From: Streptococcus sp. sy004 | GTDB taxonomy: Bacteria > Bacillota > Bacilli > Lactobacillales > Streptococcaceae | NCBI RefSeq assembly: GCF_007859205.1 | Contig: NZ_VOHP01000001.1 | Span: 414,786-478,785 of the forward strand | DNA: 64,000 nucleotides | Direction of reading: 5' to 3' | In this document: in pieces, positions 51,517-63,000 of the stretch | How the letters are laid out: each line of letters opens with the position of its first letter | Numbering within the stretch: position 1 is the stretch's first letter | Made by a program: the position numbers and the translations under genes | Notes under the pieces: generated by a model | The model's database searches: none | What the model saw: the letters and a program-made list of their open reading frames with translations, nothing else | What the model was told of the DNA's origin: nothing

Positions 51517-52854
51517 TTATTCTTTTAGTTCAGCAAATTTTGCTCTCATCGTTGGATTTTTCCGTGTCAATTTTTGCACCGAAACATCTTCTAATTTATT
51601 ATTAGCTAGACGTAATTGATTTTCGCTGGTTGTCAAAGCTGCCTTAACAGCTTCCATACGCTTGATTGATTTATCAATTTCCTCAATCGCCTTTTTGAAA
51701 TTCTTACTCGCACTCTGATAATTTTTAGCAAATGCCATCTTAAAGGCATCTAAATCCTCCTCAAAATGAGTAATATCAATATTTTGTTCACGAATGATGG
51801 CTAATTCCTGTTTGTATTTCAGAGCATCCATAGCTGCATTACGCAGTAAACCAATCAACTGAATAAAGAATTGTGGACGCACCACATACATCTTTTTATA
51901 TTCATGACTGACGTCAACAATACCGATATTATAATAATCATTGTCAGTCTCTAACATACTGACTAAGACAGCATATTCACAACCTTTTTCTCGTCTATCC
52001 TTATCTAATTTTTTGAAAAAATCCTTATTTTTATGCTTAGTCTTGGTCGTATCTGCTTCATTTTTCATCTCAAACATAATAGAGAGAATCTCAACCCCAT
52101 GCTCATCCACTTCTCGGTAGATGTAATCTCCCTTGGAACCACTATCTGATACCTGATTATCTTTTATAAACGTCGCGTTAGGAAAGGCCAAGTGACGAAT
52201 CTCATTGAACTTGTTTTCTGCGTAATGTTCTAAACTTTCACCAAGAGCCTTGGTTGATTGTTGAGCCTTGAAATTCTTGTAAAATTCTACCTGCTCATTA
52301 GCTGCTTGCAGGTCACGCTCATAATCGCCCTGTAGCTTAGCCAAAGATAGCTCCTGTTCCTTTTCTTTTAATAATAATTGATTGGCTAGGGCTTCTAGTT
52401 GCCGATCTTTGTCAGCTACAGTTTTAGCGAGTTCTGAAGCGTTTTTTTCAGCTAAATTCTCTAACTTCATCGTAAGTTGATCCCGCTCTCTTTCAACTTG
52501 AGCGAGACTGGCTTGTAATTTTACTTGATTTTCTAACTCCAACGTTTCAAGTTTTTTAGTCAGTACCTCTAGCTGCCTATCCTTATCAGCTTTAGTCTTA
52601 GCAAGCTCTGCCGCATTTTTTTCCGTTAAACGTTCCAAGTTCAAGGTCAGTTGTGAAATTTCATGGTCTTTTTTCATCAATTCTTGCTGCGATTGATTAT
52701 TGAGCTTCTCCTCAATCAAACCAATCTCACGGTGTAAGCGTTCTTGAATTTCTTTGTCAAATTCCTGACCACGAACTTGATTCAAAAGTTTTTGATAGTC
52801 ATTTTCATTAACCGTAAAAGTCGTTTCACAATGTGGACAAATGATCTGATTCAT
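51517..52854 (-). CDS. DUF2130 coiled-coil protein
   Basis: The 445-residue protein starts with a CPHC half zinc-ribbon ([15 protein letters not shown]), then about 170 residues of coiled coil with repeated EKNA(A/S)ELAKT(K/V)ADKDRQLE segments (an internal duplication), then the DUF2130 domain ([32 protein letters not shown]). That domain resembles the restriction-endonuclease-like fold, but a nuclease role is not shown. The start at 52854 follows AAAGGAG; an in-frame start at 52911 has none. Confidence 0.88.
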   Translation of the reverse strand: MNQIICPHCETTFTVNENDYQKLLNQVRGQEFDKEIQERLHREIGLIEEKLNNQSQQELMKKDHEISQLTLNLERLTEKNAAELAKTKADKDRQLEVLTKKLETLELENQVKLQASLAQVERERDQLTMKLENLAEKNASELAKTVADKDRQLEALANQLLLKEKEQELSLAKLQGDYERDLQAANEQVEFYKNFKAQQSTKALGESLEHYAENKFNEIRHLAFPNATFIKDNQVSDSGSKGDYIYREVDEHGVEILSIMFEMKNEADTTKTKHKNKDFFKKLDKDRREKGCEYAVLVSMLETDNDYYNIGIVDVSHEYKKMYVVRPQFFIQLIGLLRNAAMDALKYKQELAIIREQNIDITHFEEDLDAFKMAFAKNYQSASKNFKKAIEEIDKSIKRMEAVKAALTTSENQLRLANNKLEDVSVQKLTRKNPTMRAKFAELKE

Positions 52855-52911
52855 GTTTTCTCCTTTATGATGAGTCCTCATTTTCATTTTAACATATTTT
52901 GAGCCAAGCAC

Positions 52912-52941
52912 TTGAAATTTGAGGTTTAACTAGGCTATAAT
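52912..52941 (+). promoter_or_regulatory. promoter of the Pr6Pr gene
   Basis: TTGAAA (52912-52917), an 18-base spacer and TATAAT (52936-52941). Confidence 0.7.
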
Positions 52942-52976
52942 AGTGACATTATGTTCTATTTTTGAAAGGATTTTTT

Positions 52977-53594
52977 ATGTCACACAGACAACGTTATCGC
53001 AGCCTCTTAGCTGCTTTGGGCATTTTAGGCGTCAGCCTACAAATCGCTAAAGATGGTTGGGGAATGCTCCTTTATTACACGGTGCTTTCTAATATACTCG
53101 TTTTTAGTTTTCTCATTTTTATAGTTCTACTAGAAAGCAAACGTCACACCCTTAACCAAGACCGACTACTACGCCTCAAAGGTGGGGTCACTATGGCTAT
53201 TACCATTACTTTTGTCATCTATCATTTCTTACTGGCTCCATTGGTCAAACCCGAGGATTTTTGGAATATCCGTAACTTCCTAGTTCACTATATTGTTCCC
53301 ATCGGCATGATTTTAGACACCATTATCTTGGATAAAAAGAATAGCTATCGCATTTTTGATCCATTTCGTTGGACAATCGTTCCTTTATTCTATAGTTTCT
53401 TTGCCCTTTTTAACGGCTTAGTGACTAAACTACCTATTCCTGGTGCTACTGACAGTCCCTTTCCTTATTTCTTTACCAATGTCAGTAAGTATGGCTGGAC
53501 AAGTGTCTTAACAAATTCATTAGCCATTTTTATTGGATACCTTTTATTTGGTTATGGCTTACTGTTACTTAAAAAATTTATCGGAAAAAAATAA
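52977..53594 (+). CDS. Pr6Pr family membrane protein
   Basis: The 205-residue protein has six hydrophobic helices and the family motifs YYTVLSNILV, FLVHYIVPIGMILD and PYFFTNVSKYGW. Function unknown. The ATG at 52977 follows GAAAGGA; a TTG fifteen bases upstream is in frame but overlaps that site. It is convergent with the large adhesin gene. Confidence 0.82.
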   Translation: MSHRQRYRSLLAALGILGVSLQIAKDGWGMLLYYTVLSNILVFSFLIFIVLLESKRHTLNQDRLLRLKGGVTMAITITFVIYHFLLAPLVKPEDFWNIRNFLVHYIVPIGMILDTIILDKKNSYRIFDPFRWTIVPLFYSFFALFNGLVTKLPIPGATDSPFPYFFTNVSKYGWTSVLTNSLAIFIGYLLFGYGLLLLKKFIGKK

Positions 53595-53603
53595 CAACCT
53601 AGG

Positions 53604-53639
53604 CTCTTTATCTTACGATGATAAAGGGTTTTATTTTTC
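53604..53639 (+). terminator. terminator of the Pr6Pr gene
   Basis: CTTTATC/GATAAAG stem extended by flanking bases, followed by a TTTTATTTTT run. Confidence 0.6.
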
Positions 53640-53642
53640 ACT

Positions 53643-53675
53643 AAAAAACCACCTATCTTACGATAGGTGGTTTTT
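53643..53675. terminator. strong two-way terminator between Pr6Pr and the adhesin gene
   Basis: AAAAACCACCTATC/GATAGGTGGTTTTT, a 14-base-pair stem with A and T runs on both sides. Confidence 0.88.
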
Positions 53676-53702
53676 GGTCGTTCAGAGACTATTTCACAAA
53701 GT

Positions 53703-55226
53703 TTAATCTTCCTTACGACGACGCTTACCTGCAAGACCAAGAGTTGCAAGAATCATACCGATACCTGCTGCAGTTGCTGATGCATTGCTTTCAGTACCTG
53801 TGTTAGGAAGCATAGTTGCTTTTTGACCTGAATCTTTGTCAGAATTAGCATAAGCACGAGCTGATGCATCTAATCCTCTTGCTGATGAAACAGCTTGAGT
53901 TCTTGAAGTGTTAGAGTTTGTCATTCCGTTAGAAGCAGTCGCTTTCGGAGTAACATTTACTGGCACTTCTACAATTTCTTTAGAACCATCTGGATAAGTA
54001 ATTTCAACACGAACTGTTCCTTTGTTACCTGCAGTACTTGAATCTGGAATTGGATCCAATAGTGTTACCTTACTACCATCTGGAAGACCTGTTACTTTAT
54101 CTGTAATGTCTTTCTCGGTGATTGGTGTACCTTCAGTTACTTCAACTGTATCTACTGTTGGTGTGTTCTTATCTGCATCCGTTGGTGTCTTCGGTGTCAC
54201 AACAACTGGGACTTCAACTTCTTCTGTTGATCCATCTGGATACTCAACGATTACTGTTACTGTTCCCTTATCACCTGGTATGTCTGTACTTGGAATGCTT
54301 GATGGATCCTTAACAGTCACTTTTGTACCATCTGGAAGACCTGTTACTTTATCTGTAATGTCTTTCTCGGTGATTGGTGTACCTTCAGTTACGTCAACTG
54401 TATCTACTGTTGGTGTGTTCTTATCTGCATCCGTTGGTGTCTTCGGTGTGACAACAACTGGGACTTCAACTTCTTCTGTTGATCCATCTGGATACTCAAC
54501 GATTACTGTTACTGTTCCCTTATCACCTGGTGTGTCTGTACTTGGAATGCTTGATGGATCCTTAACAGTCACTTTTGTACCATCTGGAAGACCTGTTACT
54601 TTATCTGTAATGTCTTTCTCGGTGATTGGTGTGCCTTCAACAACTTCAACTTTATCCACATTTGGATCTGTTGATGTTGCTTGGTTTGGTGTCACAACCA
54701 CTGGGACTTCAACTTCTTCCGTTGAACCATCTGGATACTCAACGATTACTGTTACTGTTCCCTTATCGCCTGGCGTGTCTGTACTTGGAATGCTTGATGG
54801 ATCCTTAACAGTCACTTTGGTGCCTTCTGGGATACCAGTTACTTTATCAGTGATGTCTTTCTCTGTGATTGGTGTACCTTCTGTTACTTCAACGCCACCT
54901 ACGTTTGGTGTTGTCTTAGTCGCATCATTTGGTGTTACCACTACTGGTACTTCAACTTCTTCCGTTGAACCATCTGGATACTCAACGATTACCGTTACTG
55001 TACCCTTATCTCCTGGCGTGTCTGTTCCTGGGATGCTTGATGGATCCTTAACAGTCACTTTAGTGCCATCTGGAAGACCTGTTACTTTATCCGTAATGTC
55101 TTTCTCTGTGATTGGCGTACCTTCGACAACCTCAACACCACCTACGTTTGGATCTGTCGATGTTGCTTGGTTTGGTGTGTAAACCACTGTAGTATCAGTT
55201 GTTCCGTCTGTTGCTGTCGGTGGCAC
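53703..55226 (-). pseudogene. adhesin segment 3: Rib-type repeats and LPXTG anchor
   Basis: 507 residues after the second TAA (first possible restart GTG at 55226): five Rib/alpha-like repeats, a Ser/Ala-rich wall-spanning stretch, and LPNTG followed by a hydrophobic helix and KRRRKED. It has no signal peptide, so it cannot be displayed unless the upstream stops are read through. Confidence 0.75.
53949..55175 (-). repeat. five tandem Rib-type repeats
   Basis: Units of 81, 81, 81, 84 and about 82 residues (243-252 bp) with the core TPITEKDITDKVTGLPDGTK and PGDKGTVTVIVEYPDGSTEE. The first four are nearly identical at DNA level in the core; the last is divergent (DSSTAGNKGTVRVEITYPDG). Copy number may vary by recombination. 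Confidence 0.9.
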
Positions 55227-55244
55227 ATAACCTTTTGTTGGATC

Positions 55245-58200
55245 TTATGGATCAACAGGTGTCAATGGATTACCGTTACCATCTGTTGGGATATAACCTG
55301 AAACATAAGGAATAGTTCCTGTTGGTGTTGCAACAGTTGGATCTGTTGGATCGTTGGTATACGGAATTTCTGTTGTTGAACCATCTGGGTTTGTGATAAT
55401 TGTCTTACCAACTGGTTTGTAAACAATTGTTTCAACAACATCATTGCTATCTGCTGTTAAACCTGTCACCGCATCTGTCTTAGCTTTGGAAGCTACATAA
55501 CCTTGAACAACCGGTGATGACTTCTCATCAAACGTTGTATCGTTATCAACAGCTGTCCATTCAGAATAAGTGATTTCCCCAGTCACCATGTTAACTGTCG
55601 CAGTACGAGTAAAGCTTACTTTATCTGTCTTAGTTTCAGCGACTGTGTTACCATTTTCATCAACATAGTTCACTGTTTGCGTCACTTCTTCTGTCAATGA
55701 AACTCCTGATTCAGGCCATTTTGGTCCATCTGGATTATTTGGATTAATTGGTTGACCTGGAACAACTTCGTTTGGATCTACAGTAACAACTTTTTCTTTG
55801 AAGACTAATTGGAAACTTTGATCTGCTGTTGAGTCCTTATCATAAGATGACTCACCTGCTTCATAAGTTGATGAAACTAGTTCATAACCTTTGTCTTCCA
55901 AGTCTTTAACTGTTGCTTTTGGAGAATACTTAATCGCAGTATTGTCTGCACCTTTAGTTTTGACTGTCTCTGCAATTGTGTTACCTGCTTCATCAACAAA
56001 GCTAATCTCTGCAACTTGTGATGGGATAACAGTTGGTGTGTAAGTTGCTGTTGCTGGCGTACCATTAGCATCCACACGTTTAACTGTCACACCTTTTGCA
56101 GTACCAGTGAAGCCTTCTTCTGGCGTAAAGGTTACTGTACCGTCTTCAGCAACTGTGTAAGTACCTTCACCTGGAACGGTTTTTTCTGTTGTACCGTCCT
56201 CAAATGTTGCTGGTCCTACCAACGGAGCAACTTTGTCACCTGCTGCAAAGTTAACTTTACCAGACTGAGTTTCACCTTCAGTACCTGTAGAGGTTGCATC
56301 AAATCCTACTGGTGTTACTGCAACGACTGTTGGCGTGTAAGTACCTGTTGCCTTAGTTCCGTTTACATCTTGACGAACAATTGTTACAGTTGGTGCCTCT
56401 CCTGTAAAGGTTTTCTCAGGAGTGAACGTTACGGTTCCATCTGCTGCAACCGTATAAGTACCAACACCTGGGACAACTTTTTCAGTCTTACCATCATCAA
56501 ATGTTGCTGGAACTTTATCATCCATTGGAACATTATCATTACCGGCTGCAAAGTCAATCTTCTCTGTTTGTGATTCACCTTGTAAACCTGATGATACTTC
56601 ATTAAAGCCTGTAGGAGTTGTTGAAGTCACAGTAGGAATGTATGACGCAGAATCAGTAATAGTAGTTGTTTTACCAGACTCATTAGTTACAACATAAGTT
56701 GCAACGACTTTAACACCCGGAGCAGTACCAACATAATCCGGTACTGGCTCAAAAATAACTTCACCAGTTGTTTCATTGATTGAATAAGTACCTTCTTCAG
56801 CAACAACTTTTCCTTCAGAATTTGCATTTTCTAAAGTATATTTCGTTGATTTAACTTGATTATCATTACTGATTGCGATAACTGGTGTGCCCTTTTGTGG
56901 AACTCCTTGTGGTCCACTAGATGCTGCTGGATAACTTTCTGTTTCTAGTGGCACTACTTCTGGAATATATAATGAATCCCAAGTTGACTTGCCTAAAATA
57001 GTCGAATCATTTGAGATATCAGTATCTTCGTTAGCCCAATTAGTATTTAAACCATTAGCATCTGTCGAACAAATAACTACACCAGTAGCTACTCCTGTAA
57101 AATCTGGATTTGGTACAAATTTAATAATAACTTTAGATGCACTTGACTCAGGACTTACTGTATACTTTCCTTGGCTTGTCTCTAATTCTTTTACAATATT
57201 CCCTTGAGTATCAACAATACCAAAAATACTGTTATCATCAAGTGTATTAGTAACTGAATTAATCGAATCTCCATGCTCACGAACAACAACACCTTCTTTA
57301 ACTAATGTACCACGTGCAGAGAAAGAAACTGTTCCTGTTTGAGTAACACCTTGAGAGTCTTTTGACGTGTCTTTTGTACCCTTTGGAGGTAATTTCGTTA
57401 AAATTTGAAAATCTTCGACTTCACCGGTTGAAGCTATACCAGTTGGGTTAGCAATGTCATTCTCATCCATAGCAGTTCTTATGCGAACGGCTAATTTTGT
57501 TGAATCTACTAAACTAAAATCACGATTCCAGACAAAAGATAGTACTGTTTCTGATGTACCTGAGAACGTTTGAATTTCAGAAGCCTCGTCTTCATCAAAT
57601 TGTCCATTACTATTAAAATCAATCCAAGCTTTGGCAGACGCAGTGCCTTCACCATTTGCTTTAGCTACTACACTTAAAGTATATGTTTGTGAATTGACAT
57701 TTAATACTTCATAAGTACCTGTTGCAGATAATTGTTTCTCTCCTTCATCTGGATTAAAGTTATTATCCGCACCTTTTCCTTCTCGATCGTCATCACCATA
57801 GAAACCAGTGCGCGTTCCTTTATCAGTCATAACATCTACGTCTGGAGCAACTCTACCAAGTTGTGGTTGTTGTAAAACTTGACCAGAAGCATTCATTTCT
57901 GATATTCCATGGAAAGCTTGACCGTACGATTCATTAGCATCTGAACGATCCACTAACAAAACACCTATGAGTAATTGTTGTGCACCAGCAGAATTGATAT
58001 AAAGTCCTAATTCATTAGTGTTAGCCGACATAAATATTGGAACAGAAAGTTGTTTTCTTGCACCACTATTAGAAAGCGCTCCTGGGTATGAACGAAGATA
58101 ATTAACTGGACTAGAGATAATTTGAGTACCTAAACCAGCATTTGGATAAGGTGTTAATAATGCTTGAGGATTAGGCTTATTACTTTCTCCATAATATCCT

Positions 58201-59285
58201 GCGTTTTTACCACCTAAACCAAGACCTGAAATATACGGAGTTCCATTTTTAGCTTCTTGCTCAGCTAGAGTAATTGTACTATCATTTAACATAGTTGGAG
58301 TATTTGGTATCCAAGAATAGTCTCTTGTCTTATACTCACCTGCCAACTCCCATGGACGTCCATCTGTTGTTAATGTAATCAATTCATGACTAGTTAACTG
58401 TTCTCCATCTGTTACAATAACATCAACTGGTTGTGAAATACCTTCAACTACCTGTTCTAATTTGAATTTCACACCAATATCAGCACCAGATTGGCTTGAA
58501 GCAACGCGTGAATAACTCTCACCTGTTTTTAATCCTCCGTCACCTGATCCAACAACATTATAACTTCCTGCTTGTTTTACTATAAAACCAGCTTCTTTTC
58601 CTGTTGTATCACTGACAAATTCGGGGTTTCTAAAACCATTTGTTTGATTTGGATTATAAACAGTCGTTGCATAATCTGTTCCATTGATACGATCAATTTC
58701 AGTAGCCATTTCACGATATGCTTCTGTAGCTGTAAATGGTTTCAACTCAGTAACAGTCGCTCGTAAGACAGTGTTTGCATTAATTCTTTCTTCAAAAACC
58801 ATACCTACTGTCAGCATGTTATTACTATCGAATGCCCCACTAACTAAATTAGCTTGAGTAAAATTGACAAAATGAACCATGTCTGCAAATTTACTACCAT
58901 ATAAGTTAGAAGTTGGTTCACCAAAAATTGATTTTTGAAGTGTACTTGTATCCGGTTGAGTCGCAAGAAACTCTTCTGGAGTTACCGTTCCCTCTGGAAC
59001 AGCATTATCCACCGTATTATCATAACGTGACCCTGAACCTGTTGCAGGTTGTCCAGCTTGAACGCTTGACGAAGCAATCGGACTTAAGGCACGGAAACCA
59101 GCTAATTCTGTTTCAGTATCATTGTTACCACCAGCTGCTGCTACATCTTCTTTAACTACGTTAAAGTTAATCAAACGACTGTTACGGTCTCCATAAGTAA
59201 TTACTGCCGCTTGAATCTCTGCTTGATTGGTCGCCAATTTGTAGCCTGCCAACTCTGGCAATGACATGTCAGCCTTTTCAGTCAC
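55245..59285 (-). pseudogene. adhesin segment 2: CshA-like head and fibril repeats
   Basis: 1,346 residues between the two TAA codons, with the first possible restart at a GTG (59285). It has the CshA-type ligand-binding head (SKFADMVHFVNFTQANLVSG, TVGMVFEERINANTVLRA), a calcium-binding-like WIDFNSNGQFDEDE with GEVEDFQI (GEVED domain), then four CshA-type fibril repeats (xTFTPxxxFTGxAxxVxV...ATYTPTV), a MucBP-like unit and a proline-rich linker. Without a signal peptide the piece could not be exported. In S. gordonii, CshA binds fibronectin. Confidence 0.75.
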
Positions 59286-59303
59286 ATCAAATGTTACCTT
59301 GTC

Positions 59304-59819
59304 TTACTCTTCCGCTGGCAAGGTTGTTGTTGTCATAGTAGACTTGCTACGACTAGAAACCACTTCACCTGTTGTCACATCAGTGTAAGTCACTTTATAA
59401 GTTGTTGCTGTTACACGTGATGTTGTCTCAACTGTTGTGCTTGTTGCTGATGACGATGTAGATGACCCAGTCGTTGTTGCTTCTGACTTGCTTTCTTCAG
59501 TTGTTTTTTCGCTTGAAGCTTCTGTTGTTGACGCTGCAACTTCTGATGATGCAACCACTTCTGAACTTGCTACTGGTTCAGAAACTTCTTCGGCAACAAC
59601 CGCTTCTGACGTAGTTAACACATCTGAAGCTGAAGCCTCTGCCACACTCTCCTCAGTCGACACTGCTGTCGCTACTGAAGGATCAGTTGACGCAACAGTT
59701 TCTTCTGCTTGGACACTACCTGCAAATACTGTACCAATCAATACTGACGCAGCTCCAAACTTAAACTTTTTAATCGTAAAGCGTTGGGCTGTGTCTTTAT
59801 GCTTACTATCTTTAAACAA
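59304..59819 (-). pseudogene. adhesin segment 1: YSIRK signal peptide and Ser/Thr-rich region
   Basis: 171 residues to the first TAA. RFTIKKFKFGAASVLIG is a YSIRK-G/S-like signal that directs secretion at the septum; cleavage is expected after SVQA (residue 38). The rest is Ala/Ser/Thr/Val/Glu-rich low-complexity sequence, like the stalk or flexible start of other streptococcal adhesins, ending in TTYKVTYTDVTTGEVV. Without the downstream part there is no wall anchor, so the piece would be released or degraded. Confidence 0.8.
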
Positions 59820-59845
59820 AAGGATTACTTCTTTTTATAATATTT

Positions 59846-59891
59846 GTGCATAATATGCACTACTTTATAATATACCCTCCCTATTTGTCAA
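59846..59891 (-). promoter_or_regulatory. promoter of the first adhesin gene with palindrome at the start point
   Basis: The minus strand has TTGACA (59886-59891), a 16-base spacer and TATAAA (59864-59869). The perfect inverted repeat GTGCAT-AAT-ATGCAC (59846-59860) covers the predicted transcript start, an operator-like position. Confidence 0.65.
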
Positions 59892-60000
59892 GTGTTTTAT
59901 GTTTTTCTATCAACTATTTGTATTAGTTACCATATACCAAATCATAGATTCTAAAACATTACTAACCCAACTACAACCATGACATCATTTAAATATAAAG

Positions 60001-60029
60001 AAAAAACTCTTGAAAAATCAAGAGTTTTT
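60001..60029 (-). terminator. terminator of the second surface-protein gene
   Basis: AAAAACTCTTGA/TCAAGAGTTTTT stem with T run on the minus strand, 31 bases after the stop codon. Confidence 0.85.
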
Positions 60030-60060
60030 ATCTTTGTCTAAATCTGATTAATTAGTCTAA

Positions 60061-63000
60061 TTAATCTTCCTTACGACGACGTTTACCTGCAAGACCAAGA
60101 GCAGTCAAAATCATACCCACACCAAGAGCTGACGCTGTTGCTGTGTTTTCCGTTCCTGTATTCGGAAGAACTTCAAGTTTGTTTGTTGTCTTAGTTGCTG
60201 GTGCTGGCTTCGCCTCAGCTGGTTTAGCTAGTGTTGACGCTTTTGGAGAATTTGGTGTCACGACACTTGGTTCATCCTGCTTCACTACTTTACGGTAAGT
60301 GTGAACTGTGTTGTCATTCTCATCCGTTGTGCTTGAGACGATTTCATAACCTGGAATGTCTTTCGATGGCACGTTACCGTCTTCATTTGGAAGGATTGGG
60401 TTGCCATCACCGTCAACGAATGAGGTCGTTGTTTTCACAACTTTACGGTATGTATGCACCACATTGCCGTTTTCATCCGTGCTTGAACCAACTAACTTAT
60501 AGTCTGAGATGTCCTTAGACGGTTGTTTACCATCTTCGTTTGGTGAGATGACGTTACCTTCTTCATCCACGAATGAGGTCATTGGCGTTGTCACCTTACG
60601 ATAAGTGTGAATCGTGTTACCATTCGCATCCGTTGTACTTGAGACAATCTCATAACCTGAGATGTCTTTCGATGGCACGTTGCCCTCTTCATTCGGAAGG
60701 ATTGGGTTACCATCACCGTCCACGAATGACGTTGTTGTTTTCACTACCTTACGATAAGTGTGAACCAAATTGCCGTTTTCATCCGTTGTGCTTGAGATGA
60801 TTTCATAACCTGGGATGTCTTTTGATGGCACATTGCCCTCTTCATTCGGAAGAATTGGATTACCATCACCATCTACAAATGACGTCGTGGTCTTCACTAC
60901 CTTACGATAAGTATGCACCACATTGCCATTTTCATCTGTGCTTGAACCTACTAGCTCATAGCCTGAGATGGCTTTAGATGGTTGTTTACCATCTTCGTTT
61001 GGCGAGATGACGTTGCCGTCTTCATCCACGAATGAGGTCACTGGCGTTGTTACCTTACGGTAAGTGTGAACCGTATTGCCATTCTCATCTGTTGTACTTG
61101 AGATAATCTCATAACCTGGGATATCTTTCGATGGTACGTTGCCCTCTTCATTTGGAAGGAGTGGGTTACCATCACCATCTACGAATGATGTGGTTGGCGT
61201 TGTCACCTTACGGTAAGTGTGAACCGTATTGCCATTCTCATCTGTTGTACTTGAGATAATCTCATAACCTGGGATATCTTTCGATGGTACGTTGCCCTCT
61301 TCATTTGGAAGGAGTGGGTTACCATCACCATCTACGAATGATGTGGTTGGCGTTGTCACCTTACGGTAAGTGTGAACCGTATTGCCATTCTCATCTGTTG
61401 TACTTGAGATAATCTCATAACCTGGGATATCTTTCGATGGTACGTTGCCCTCTTCATTTGGAAGGAGTGGGTTACCATCGCCGTCCACGAATGAGGTTGT
61501 TGTCGGTGTGACTGTTGGCGTGTAAGTCGCTGTGTCTGAAATCGTTGACTCACTACCATCTTGGTTACGGATCGTCGCTGTAACAGTCACTTCTACTGGC
61601 GTCGCTGTACCGGTGAAGCTTGGTTCTGGAATAAACGTCACCTTACCAGTTTCTGGGTCAATTGTATACGTTCCTTCTCCTGGAACAACCTTAGTGGTTT
61701 CACCATCAAACGTGTAAGTCGTCTTCGTCACATTATCACCATTAGTGATCTCTGACGTGATTTGACCAGTTTGGGTTGCTCCTTGAACGCCTGTTGACTC
61801 ATCACCTGTTGCTGTGATTTCAGCCGGTGTGACTGTTGGCGTGTAAGTCGCTGTGTCTGAAATCGTTGACTCACTACCATCTTGGTTGCGAATAGTCGCT
61901 GTAACAGTCACTTCTACTGGCGTCGCTGTGCCGGTGAAGCTTGGTTCTGGAATAAACGTCACTTTACCAGTTTCTGGGTCAATTGTATACGTTCCTTCTC
62001 CTGGAACAACCTTAGTGGTTTCACCATCAAACGTGTAAGTGGTCTTCGTCACATTATCACCATTAGTGATCTCTGATGTGATTTGACCAGTTTGGGTTGC
62101 TCCTTGAACGCCTGTTGACTCATCACCTGTTGCTGTGATTTCAGCCGGTGTGACTGTTGGCGTGTAAGTCGCTGTGTCTGAAATCGTTGACTCACTACCA
62201 TCTTGGTTGCGAATAGTCGCTGTAACAGTCACTTCTACTGGCGTCGCTGTACCGGTGAAGCTTGGTTCTGGAATAAACGTCACCTTACCAGTTTCTGGGT
62301 CAATCGTGTACGTTCCTTCTCCTGGAACAACCTTAGTGGTTTCACCATCAAACGTGTAAGTCGTCTTCGTCACATTGTCACCATTAGTGATCTCTGATGT
62401 GATTTGACCAGTTTGTGTTGCTCCTTGCACGCCTGTTGACTCATCACCTGTTGCTGTGATTTCAGCCGGTGTTACTGTTGGCGTATAAGTCGCTGTGTCT
62501 GAAATCGTTGACTCACTACCATCTTGGTTGCGAATAGTCGCTGTAACAGTCACTTCTACTGGCGTCGCTGTACCGGTGAAGCTTGGTTCTGGAATAAACG
62601 TCACCTTACCAGTTTCTGGGTCAATCGTGTACGTTCCTTCTCCTGGAACAACCTTAGTGGTTTCACCATCAAACGTGTAAGTCGTCTTCGTCACATTGTC
62701 ACCATTAGTGATCTCTGATGTGATTTGACCAGTTTGTGTTGCTCCTTGCACGCCTGTTGACTCATCACCTGTTGCTGTGATTTCAGCCGGTGTTACTGTT
62801 GGCGTGTACGTTGCTGTTTGTGTTTCACCATTTGAATCTGTTGCTGTTACAGTCACGCCTGTACCGGTTCCTGTAAAGCTTGGATCTGGTACAAAGGTTA
62901 CCTCACCTGTTGCCTGATCGATTGTATACGTTCCTTCTCCCTCAATAACTACTTTGCCTTCAGCATCAGCTCCAACTAAAGTATAACCTGTAACAGTTAC

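Larger units (their letters stand above)
53703..59819 (-). pseudogene. giant CshA-like/Rib-repeat LPXTG surface adhesin, interrupted by two in-frame TAA codons
   Basis: One frame of 2,039 codons runs from 59819 to 53703. Order: YSIRK-type signal peptide (residues 1-38), Ser/Thr/Glu-rich stretch, CshA-like non-repeat head ending in a GEVED domain (near residue 800), CshA-type fibril repeats, linker, five Rib-type repeats and an LPNTG sorting signal with hydrophobic helix and KRRRKED tail. Codon 172 (59304-59306, GAG TAA GAC) and codon 1525 (55245-55247, CCA TAA GAT) are stops; no frameshift occurs anywhere. The first may be CAA (Gln) changed to TAA. As read, only a 171-residue exported peptide would form. 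The start is a TTG with a weak AGAAG site. Readthrough, a suppressor tRNA or sequence error cannot be excluded. Confidence 0.85.

Noticed and set aside
54022..55182. 386-codon open frame on the plus strand inside the Rib repeats
   Set aside because: It is the antisense of the repeats: the same VPLSPG...VEPSGYSTITVT unit recurs with the repeat period, and no ribosome-binding site or promoter is seen. The minus frame has recognisable Rib domains.
61532..62718. Recurring 61- and 64-codon plus-strand frames spaced 321 bases apart
   Set aside because: Shadows of the four identical fibril repeats; no initiation signals.
60282..62794. Regular direct repeats as a CRISPR array
   Set aside because: The units are coding, contiguous and 153 or 321 bp long without spacers.
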